From: an uncultured Muribaculaceae bacterium
GTDB taxonomy: Bacteria > Bacteroidota > Bacteroidia > Bacteroidales > Muribaculaceae
DNA: 43,995 nt
Reading direction: 5' to 3'
NCBI GenBank assembly: GCA_910583775.1
Contig: CAJTYD010000013.1
Span: 1-43,995 of the forward strand
How positions within the stretch are numbered: position 1 is the stretch's first letter; every line of letters begins with the position of its first letter. Of the stretch, positions 16,666-23,239 are shown piece after piece. A model generated the notes under the pieces. That model made no database searches, was not told where the DNA came from, and worked only from the letters and a program-made list of their open reading frames with translations. The position numbers and the translations under genes are program-made.

Positions 16666-19536
16666 ATGATTAAAAAACTTTTACTTTCCCTTCTGCTGAT
16701 ATTCCCGGCGGGGATCAACGCCGGGACGAAGGTTCCAAAGGAATCAGACTATGCCGGCTATCTTTTCACCTATTTCACCGGCAACGACAACCGTCTCAAT
16801 CATGAAGCAATCCGGTTTGCAGTCAGTGACGACGGCTATAATTTCAAGGCTCTGAACGGGAACCGCCCCGTGATAAGCTCGGCTGTGATCAGCGAGACCG
16901 GCGGAGTGCGCGACCCACATATTCTGAGAGGTCCCGACAACTGCTTCTATATGGTCGTGACTGATATGGTGGCTGCCAGAGGATGGGATTCCAACCGAGG
17001 AATGGTTCTTCTTAAATCTTGTGATCTTGTGAACTGGTCGCATTCAGCCATTAATATTCAGAAAAAATATAAAGGTCAGGAGGGTCTGAAGAGAGTCTGG
17101 GCTCCTCAGACGATTTACGACCCGAAGGCTAAGAAGATGCTTGTCTATTGGTCGATGAAGCATGGCGACGGACCAGACATCATATATTACGCATACGCGA
17201 ATAAGGATTTTACGGATTTGATCGGCGAGCCGAAACCTTTCTTTGTTCCGGAAGATAAAAAATCGTGTATTGACGGTGATATTGTCTATAAGAACGGCGT
17301 CTATCATCTATTCTATAAGACCGAGGGCCATGGAAACGGTATCAAATCGGCTACCACTAAGGATCTTACTTCCGGGAAGTGGGAAGAACAGCCCGACTAC
17401 AAACAGCAGACGAAGGAGGCTGTGGAGGGCGCCGGCACGTTCAAACTCATCGGCGAGGACAAATATATCCTGATGTATGACGTCTACATGAAAGGAGGCT
17501 ATGATTTTACGGAAAGTTCCGATCTTGTAAATTTCAGGAATACGGAAAAGAAAGTCACGATGGATTTCCATCCCCGTCATGGAACCGTGATTCCGATCAC
17601 GAAGGCCGAGATGGACAGACTAAAGAAGAAATGGGGCAATCCCGGCGGTGGAATTCCTTCTGCGCAGGTCTCGGGCCCGGACGGCAGACTCATGGTGAAC
17701 GTTTTGGAAAACAACGGCAGTCCGGTTTATAATGTGTCATACGACGGCAAGACTATGCTTGAGGATTCTCCCTTAGGAATGTTGACTGATTTCGCTGATT
17801 TTTCGAAAGGATTGACCCTCAAGTCGATAAATGAATCGGAAGAACACAGCCAATACAAGCTGAACAGGATAAAGCAGTCGGACATCGCATACGACGCGAA
17901 TGTTCTTGTCTGCGACTTCGTTAATGAAAAGGGTGACCTTATTTCAGTAGAGTTCAGAATATCAGATAATGACGTTGCCTTCAGATATATCCTGCCGCAT
18001 CCTAAGGAAAGGGGGTCTGTAAGGATTATGAAGGAAATGACAGGATTTCATCTCCCGGCGGCTTCGACTGTCTTTATGACGCCGCAGAGCGATCCGATGA
18101 TAGGTTGGAAAAGAACAAAACCAAGTTATGAAGAGGAGTATATCATTGATGCCCCTCTTAATTCTAAATCGCAATATGGCAAAGGCTTCACCTTTCCGGC
18201 TTTGTTTAAAAACGGCACAGACGGATGGATTCTTCTTGGCGAGACAGGAGTTGACAGGAGTTACTGCGGTTCCAGGCTTTCCGATGGCAGAGATGGAGTC
18301 TATACGATAGAGTTTCCGATGCCCGGTGAGAACAACGGCAACGGAACTTCCGAACCGGCTTTCTCGTTGCCGGGCTCGACGCCATGGCGCACGATTACAT
18401 TAGGAAGCGATCTGAAACCTGTTGTTGAGACGACAGTGGCGTGGGATCTTGTGAAACCGCGTTTCGAGGCTTCGATGGAATACAAACCCGGAAAGGGAAC
18501 TTGGAGCTGGATCCTATGGCAGGACAACAGCATCAACAAGGAGGATTTGAAAAAATATATCGATCTCTCCGCCACGCTCGGATATCCTTATACCCTGGTC
18601 GACAACTGGTGGGACCGCAATTTAGGAAGAAAAGGAATCGAGGAACTTGTGGAATATGCCAGGGAAAAAGGAGTCACTCCTTTGTTATGGTATAGTTCGA
18701 GCGGCTACTGGAACGATATAGTGCAGGGGCCGATCAACCGGATGGACAATCCTATCACCCGCAAGCAGGAAATGGCGTGGATGAAAAAACTCGGCATCAA
18801 GGGAATCAAGGTGGATTTCTTCGGAGGCGACAAGCAGGAGACAATGCGTCTTTATGAGGATATCCTCAGCGATGCAAATGATTATGGCCTGATGGTGATA
18901 TTCCACGGCTGCACGATGCCGCGCGGATGGGAGAGGATGTATCCTAATTATGTAGGCAGCGAGGCTGTGCTTGCTTCGGAAAATATGGTGTTTAACCAGC
19001 ATTTCTGCGACAAAGAGGCTGAGAATGCCACTCTTCATCCCTTCATAAGAAATTCTCTCGGGTCTATGGAATACGGCGGAGTATTCCTCAACAGGCATCT
19101 CAACCGCGGGAACGACGGAGGCAGCCTAAGGAAGACATCGGATGCATTCCAGCTTGCCCTTGCCGTTATCTATCAGAATCCGGCGCAGAATTTCGCATTG
19201 GCCCCCAATAACCTTCAGGACGCTCCGACGATTTGTCTCGACTTCATGAAGTCGGTACCTACACTTTGGGATGATACCGTTTTGATCGACGGTTATCCAG
19301 GAAAGTATGTTGTCCTTGCAAGAAAGAGCGACGGTAAATGGTATGTGGCCGGTATAAATGCCGGGAAAGAGGCGAAGGAGTTGATTCTCGACCTCGGCTT
19401 TTTGGGAGATGGCGCCGCTTCGTTTATTCATGACGGAGAAAACGGATCGGTTGTTAAAGAGGATCTGAAGCTTGCGAAAACGGGAAAATTCAAGGTCTCA
19501 ATCCCTTCTGAGGGAGGATTCGTGATTGTGAAGTGA
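16666..19536 (+). CDS. GH43-GH97 fusion glycoside hydrolase, exported
   Basis: The 956-residue exported protein joins two glycosidase families. After a signal peptide (about 1-20), residues about 28-330 form a GH43 five-bladed propeller with its acidic triad in place: Asp83 in VRDPHI, Asp203 in CIDGDIV and Glu254 in VEGAG. Residues about 335-956 are a GH97 module with an N-terminal beta sandwich, a TIM barrel (GTWSWILWQDN onward) and a C-terminal sheet. Asp717 in IKVDFFGG sits where retaining GH97 enzymes carry their nucleophile, and Glu766 or Glu772 (GSEAVLASE) could be acid/base. GH43 members are mainly arabinosidases or xylosidases, and retaining GH97 members cleave alpha-galactosides or beta-L-arabinopyranosides. 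A joint role on arabinose/galactose side chains is therefore likely. GH51 follows after 49 bases in the same unit. Confidence 0.88.
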   Translation: MIKKLLLSLLLIFPAGINAGTKVPKESDYAGYLFTYFTGNDNRLNHEAIRFAVSDDGYNFKALNGNRPVISSAVISETGGVRDPHILRGPDNCFYMVVTDMVAARGWDSNRGMVLLKSCDLVNWSHSAINIQKKYKGQEGLKRVWAPQTIYDPKAKKMLVYWSMKHGDGPDIIYYAYANKDFTDLIGEPKPFFVPEDKKSCIDGDIVYKNGVYHLFYKTEGHGNGIKSATTKDLTSGKWEEQPDYKQQTKEAVEGAGTFKLIGEDKYILMYDVYMKGGYDFTESSDLVNFRNTEKKVTMDFHPRHGTVIPITKAEMDRLKKKWGNPGGGIPSAQVSGPDGRLMVNVLENNGSPVYNVSYDGKTMLEDSPLGMLTDFADFSKGLTLKSINESEEHSQYKLNRIKQSDIAYDANVLVCDFVNEKGDLISVEFRISDNDVAFRYILPHPKERGSVRIMKEMTGFHLPAASTVFMTPQSDPMIGWKRTKPSYEEEYIIDAPLNSKSQYGKGFTFPALFKNGTDGWILLGETGVDRSYCGSRLSDGRDGVYTIEFPMPGENNGNGTSEPAFSLPGSTPWRTITLGSDLKPVVETTVAWDLVKPRFEASMEYKPGKGTWSWILWQDNSINKEDLKKYIDLSATLGYPYTLVDNWWDRNLGRKGIEELVEYAREKGVTPLLWYSSSGYWNDIVQGPINRMDNPITRKQEMAWMKKLGIKGIKVDFFGGDKQETMRLYEDILSDANDYGLMVIFHGCTMPRGWERMYPNYVGSEAVLASENMVFNQHFCDKEAENATLHPFIRNSLGSMEYGGVFLNRHLNRGNDGGSLRKTSDAFQLALAVIYQNPAQNFALAPNNLQDAPTICLDFMKSVPTLWDDTVLIDGYPGKYVVLARKSDGKWYVAGINAGKEAKELILDLGFLGDGAASFIHDGENGSVVKEDLKLAKTGKFKVSIPSEGGFVIVK

Positions 19537-19585
19537 GGACTGGTATCCGGGAATGATTTGATAAAAGATTCAATATTAGGTTAGT

Positions 19586-22093
19586 ATGAGATGTCGAGGA
19601 TGTTTAAAGATTTTACTGGCTTTCATGGGTATTCTTGCCTTTATGGCAGATGCTTCGGCCTTCCGAAAGGAGGAATTGCCTGATTCGCTCTGGCTCTTTG
19701 CATACGGGCAGAAGGATGGAAAGAGCGGACTGAGACTCGCATACAGTGCTGACGGCACAATATGGAATGATATAGCCGACCGAAGGGAAGTCGTCAAATC
19801 CGACTTCGGACCATGGGGAAGTTACAAGAAGATGTTTGATCCGGAATTGTTCTCTACCCCTCGTGGATGGGCTCTGAGATGGTTCGTTTCCGACAGAAGG
19901 GAGACTGTTGGATTTGTCGAGACTCAGGATTTCATATCCTGGAAACCTCAGATATATGAGGTTAAGGAGAAATCTTCGCGATTCCTGCTTCCCGGTTTTA
20001 AAAGGGGAGAGAAAACAGTGGTCTCTATTGACGGAAAGAAGTATTCCGGCACAAAACTCAAGGTCGGAAAGAGCGTTGTTGAAAAACTGCTTGACTTCGG
20101 GAAACAAGTGAAGGCCAATGATCTCCTTTATGCCGAACTGATGAAGGACGACAAGACGCGTTTCGGATCCTTGAAACCGTTAAGGGTAAAAATCAATTCC
20201 GGAAGTAAATCTTCTTATCCGATCTCCGATAAGCTGATAGGAATATTTTTCGAGGATATCAGCAATGCCGCCGATGGCGGATTGTATGCTGAGCTTATCC
20301 AGAACCGCGATTTCGAATATAATCCTAAAGACTGTGGAAGAGCCGGCTGGGGACCATCTTACGCCTGGAGCCTGAAAAAGAATGGTGTGGCGTGTGATCT
20401 TCCGATAAGGGAAAAGGATCCTGTCCATAAGAATAATTCTCATTATATCCATATTGACGGAGCCGGGATCCATCAGCTGACGAATGCCGGGTTTGACGGT
20501 ATTTCCGTTAAGAAAGGTGAGAAATATGATTTCTCTCTTTATGGGAAGGTTCCCTCTGGCAAAGGAAAGGCTGTGATAGAGGTTTCGCTTGTAGATACTC
20601 TTGGCAACCGGGTTGCAAAAGGGAAAGTCTCGGTGTCATCGAAAGATTGGCGGAGATATGATGTCGTACTTGTCCCCTTGCAGACGATATCGAACTGCAT
20701 TCTCTCTCTTGACGTTCCTGAGGGAGCTTCGGCAGATCTCGATATGATTTCCCTCTTTCCCGAGGATACCTACAAGGGACGTAAGAACGGATTGCGCAAG
20801 GATCTTGCGCAGGCACTCGCCGACCTGAAGCCTCGGTTCGTGCGTTTCCCCGGAGGGTGCGTTGCCCACGGAGACGGCATTGACAATATCTATGACTGGA
20901 AAGGCTCCGTCGGCCCGCTTTACGCCCGCAAGCCGCTTCGGAATTTCTGGGGCTATCATCAGACAAGAGGACTGGGTTATCATGAGTATTTCCAGTTCTG
21001 CGAGGATATAGGAGCCGAGCCTCTGCCTGTTGTCGCAGCCGGAGTACCCTGCCAGAATTCGGGATCGGCAAGCCATTATTCCACAAACGAGCTCACCTCC
21101 AAGGGGCAGCAGTGCGGTATTCCTCTCGAGGATATGGACGAGTATATTCAGGATATCTTCGACCTGATAGAATATGCCAACGGAGGAACCGATACGAAAT
21201 GGGGGCGCCTCAGGGCCGAGGCCGGACATCCGGAACCGTTCAACCTGAAGTATATCGGTATCGGAAACGAGGACATGATCACCGAAGTCTTTGAGGAGAG
21301 ATTCAAGATGATTCATGACGCCATGAAGAGACATCATCCGGAGATCACGGTGATCGGAACGGTCGGCCCGTTTTATGAGGGTACTGATTATGACAGAGGT
21401 TATGAATTTGCCCGGAAGGAGAATGTGGCTATGGTCGACGAGCATTATTATGTGGCTCCGGGCTGGCTCATCAACAATCAGAATTACTATGACGGTTACG
21501 ACAGGAAGGGGCCGAAAGTCTATCTCGGCGAATATGCCTCGCATCTTCCCGGCAGACCTAATAATCTCGAGGCCGCTCTTACAATCGCACTCTATCTCAC
21601 CTCTGTGGAGCGAAATGGCGATGTGGTTGCGATGACCTCTTACGCCCCCTTGCTTGCGAAGGAGGAACACGTGAACTGGCGTCCTGATCTTATATTCTTC
21701 AATAACGATGAGATTACTCTTACTCCCGATTATTATGTTCAGAAATTATATGGGAATAATTCCGGCGACGAGTATATCCCTTCGGAAGTAAGTCTTGATT
21801 CGGAAGATGAGAAAGTCATGAAAAGATTCGGACATTCGGTTGTCAGGGACAGGAATTCAGGAGACATTATTGTGAAATACGCCAATCTTCTTCCGATAGA
21901 GATCGATCTGAACGAGTCTCTGGAGAAAATCGGTGTGTCGGCCGGAGAGGCGCAGGTATTCGAGATTAAGGGAAGCCCCGATGCTGCCGACGTCAAGCCC
22001 GCAGTCCGTACAATGGAAATCAGGGATGGTAATCTTGAGTTGATGCTTGCACCTTATTCCTTTACGGTTGTTAGAATCAGCTATAAGAAATAA
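19586..22093 (+). CDS. GH51 alpha-L-arabinofuranosidase with vestigial GH43-like N-terminus
   Basis: The exported 835-residue enzyme releases arabinofuranose from arabinan, arabinoxylan or arabinogalactan. After a signal peptide (about 1-25), residues 32-125 resemble two blades of the neighbouring GH43 propeller: RLAYSADGTIWNDI parallels RFAVSDDGYNFKAL, and MFDPELF parallels VRDPHIL. The remaining GH43 blades and acids are missing. A carbohydrate-binding-like sandwich follows (about 200-395), then the GH51 TIM barrel with PRFVRFPGGC, acid/base Glu562 in IGIGNED and nucleophile Glu649 in YLGEYA, and a C-terminal beta domain. The usual GH51 length is about 500-650, so the extension is real extra sequence. 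A recurrent TTAGGTTA precedes the ATG by a few bases. Confidence 0.92.
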   Translation: MRCRGCLKILLAFMGILAFMADASAFRKEELPDSLWLFAYGQKDGKSGLRLAYSADGTIWNDIADRREVVKSDFGPWGSYKKMFDPELFSTPRGWALRWFVSDRRETVGFVETQDFISWKPQIYEVKEKSSRFLLPGFKRGEKTVVSIDGKKYSGTKLKVGKSVVEKLLDFGKQVKANDLLYAELMKDDKTRFGSLKPLRVKINSGSKSSYPISDKLIGIFFEDISNAADGGLYAELIQNRDFEYNPKDCGRAGWGPSYAWSLKKNGVACDLPIREKDPVHKNNSHYIHIDGAGIHQLTNAGFDGISVKKGEKYDFSLYGKVPSGKGKAVIEVSLVDTLGNRVAKGKVSVSSKDWRRYDVVLVPLQTISNCILSLDVPEGASADLDMISLFPEDTYKGRKNGLRKDLAQALADLKPRFVRFPGGCVAHGDGIDNIYDWKGSVGPLYARKPLRNFWGYHQTRGLGYHEYFQFCEDIGAEPLPVVAAGVPCQNSGSASHYSTNELTSKGQQCGIPLEDMDEYIQDIFDLIEYANGGTDTKWGRLRAEAGHPEPFNLKYIGIGNEDMITEVFEERFKMIHDAMKRHHPEITVIGTVGPFYEGTDYDRGYEFARKENVAMVDEHYYVAPGWLINNQNYYDGYDRKGPKVYLGEYASHLPGRPNNLEAALTIALYLTSVERNGDVVAMTSYAPLLAKEEHVNWRPDLIFFNNDEITLTPDYYVQKLYGNNSGDEYIPSEVSLDSEDEKVMKRFGHSVVRDRNSGDIIVKYANLLPIEIDLNESLEKIGVSAGEAQVFEIKGSPDAADVKPAVRTMEIRDGNLELMLAPYSFTVVRISYKK

Positions 22094-22103
22094 ATGATAA
22101 AGG

Positions 22104-22129
22104 ACGGAGGGGGAACTTTTCCTCTCCGT
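22104..22129 (+). terminator. Possible terminator after the GH51 gene
   Basis: ACGGAG (22104-22109) pairs with CTCCGT (22124-22129), with partial pairing of the GGGGAA and TTCC interior, followed by TTATGTTT. The T-run is poor, so readthrough into the DUF4250 gene is likely. Confidence 0.4.
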
Positions 22130-22163
22130 TTATGTTTCAGATAAAGAATATAAGTTAATAGGA

Positions 22164-22337
22164 ATGTTACCGAAAGATCCGTTTATGTTGCTCAGTTATG
22201 TCAATATGAAACTGAGAGATCAGGATGAAGACCTTGACGGTTTTTGCAGGTCGGAGGATATCGACAAAGAAAACCTCCTTGCCACTCTCGGCAAGGCGGG
22301 TTTTGAATATATCGAATCAATTAATCAGTTCAGATAG
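22164..22337 (+). CDS. DUF4250 domain-containing small protein
   Basis: A 57-residue protein recognisable as DUF4250 by its opening MLPKDPFMLLSYVNMKLRD and by the acidic middle with a helical GKAGFEYIESINQF end. The family is small, cytoplasmic and of unknown function, and is widespread in gut Bacteroidales and Firmicutes. The stop is two bases before the ATG of the CYTH gene, so they share a message. Confidence 0.85.
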   Translation: MLPKDPFMLLSYVNMKLRDQDEDLDGFCRSEDIDKENLLATLGKAGFEYIESINQFR

Positions 22338-22339
22338 CT

Positions 22340-22789
22340 ATGGCAAGGGAGATAGAAAGAAAGTTTCTTGTAACCGATGATTGTTATAAGAAAATGTCGA
22401 CTGAGAGATTATGTATCCGGCAGGGATACTTGTGCAAGGAGATAGAAAGAACTGTCAGGGTCCGGACAATCAATGATAAAGGCTTTCTGACAGTGAAAGG
22501 AAAAACATGCGGCATTTCCCGTCCGGAATTCGAATATGAGATTCCTTTTGATGACGCTGAAAGTATGCTTGCGATGTGTGGAAAATGTCTTGAGAAGACG
22601 AGATATATAGTTCCGTTTGAGGGAAACAAATGGGAAGTTGATGAATACAGGGGTGCTCTTTCTCCATTGGTGGTTGCGGAGATAGAGTTGCCGTCGGAGG
22701 AAAGCACATTTGAAATCCCGTCGTTTGTCGGGAAGGAAGTCAGTGATGATCCCGGCTATTTCAATTCCAGTCTCATAGCCAGGCTTTGA
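22340..22789 (+). CDS. CYTH domain protein (class IV adenylate cyclase/triphosphatase fold)
   Basis: The 149-residue protein is a single CYTH domain, a triphosphate tunnel metalloenzyme. The ExExK motif is EIERK (residues 4-8). Further tunnel residues appear in the VRVRTINDKGFLTVKG, RPEFEYEIP, WEVDEYRG and AEIELPSE strands. Bacterial members of this length mostly hydrolyse tripolyphosphate or similar inorganic triphosphates; the name adenylate cyclase is seldom accurate for them. It follows the DUF4250 gene by two bases. Confidence 0.92.
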   Translation: MAREIERKFLVTDDCYKKMSTERLCIRQGYLCKEIERTVRVRTINDKGFLTVKGKTCGISRPEFEYEIPFDDAESMLAMCGKCLEKTRYIVPFEGNKWEVDEYRGALSPLVVAEIELPSEESTFEIPSFVGKEVSDDPGYFNSSLIARL

Positions 22790-22794
22790 TGTCT

Positions 22795-22830
22795 CTCGCT
22801 CAGATCTCATATATGCGAGTCTGCTTTTTT
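22795..22830 (+). terminator. Possible terminator after the CYTH gene
   Basis: CTCGC (22795-22799) can pair with GCGAG (22815-22819), followed after a few bases by a run of seven T. The stem is only five pairs, so this is tentative. Confidence 0.35.
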
Positions 22831-22831
22831 T

Positions 22832-22867
22832 CTTATTGAGTCCACTTTTTAAAATGGACTCAATAAG
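22832..22867. repeat. Long near-perfect palindrome
   Basis: CTTATTGAGTCCA (22832-22844) and TGGACTCAATAAG (22855-22867) are perfect 13-bp arms. The interior CTTTTTAAAA extends pairing to about 17 pairs with one bulge. It lies between the CYTH terminator and the dispersed repeat. It could be a bidirectional terminator, a relic of a mobile-element end or a cruciform site. Confidence 0.6.
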
Positions 22868-22898
22868 TAAGTATTCGAATTTAAACCACACGACAGCT

Positions 22899-22939
22899 GG
22901 TATTATCTAAACCCTAAACTCAAACTATAAACCAATTTA
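22899..22939 (+). repeat. Dispersed 41-bp intergenic repeat, copy A
   Basis: The 41-bp segment begins GGTATTATCTAAACC, contains TAAAC-rich units and ends TAAACCAATTTA. It matches copy B (40274-40314, reverse) at about 36 of 41 positions and copy C (36845-36876) at about 29 of 32. Copy A abuts the 100-bp element at 22941. Confidence 0.7.
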
Positions 22940-22940
22940 A

Positions 22941-23040
22941 GAGTGTGTTTGGATTTAAATGAAATCTCTATCTGTAGTGATTTCAAGATTTTCCATTACA
23001 TTCTCTAAAAGTTAAAATCGGTTTAGATTCAAACACACTC
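22941..23040. mobile_element. 100-bp MITE-like element with TAA target duplication
   Basis: The left end GAGTGTGTTTGGATTTAAA and the reverse complement of the right end, GAGTGTGTTTGAATCTAAA, are terminal inverted repeats agreeing at about 17 of 19 positions. Both ends are flanked by the direct repeat TAA (22938-22940 and 23041-23043). The interior is AT-rich and has no coding capacity. Size, terminal repeats and a 3-bp T-N-A duplication are what a non-autonomous MITE moved by an IS5-superfamily (IS1031-type) transposase would show; that parent assignment is inference. Confidence 0.7.
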
Positions 23041-23043
23041 TAA

Positions 23044-23239
23044 ATTTACTTGAGAGATTTAAATCACTAATTGTGCAATTTGTATTAAAAGTTCTTCTAT
23101 AAGTACTAATCTTCATTAAAAATGGCACAGATTTTGATTAAAAACAAAAATGTTTAGAAAACTATATAATAAAAAATAGTTTTATTGCGTTTATAATTGA
23201 GTGTTAAACTAAATAAGGCAAAATTAAGATTAGGTTATT
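23044..23239. other. AT-rich non-coding stretch before the DUF5686 gene
   Basis: About 195 bases without a plausible gene or clear promoter box. The last bases before the start, TTAGGTTA (23230-23237), resemble the sequence preceding the GH51 start. The transcription signal for the DUF5686 gene should lie here, but I could not place it. Confidence 0.5.

Noticed and set aside
16666..22093. Complete polysaccharide utilization locus
   Set aside because: No SusC, SusD, surface-glycan-binding lipoprotein or hybrid two-component sensor is encoded in the window.
22908..22940. TAAACCC-like units as telomere repeats
   Set aside because: The units are irregular, only a few long and lie within a bacterial chromosome beside genes.
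22899..23040. Repeats near 22.9 kb as a CRISPR array
   Set aside because: There is one repeat copy followed by one inverted-repeat element, with no regular spacers and no cas genes nearby.
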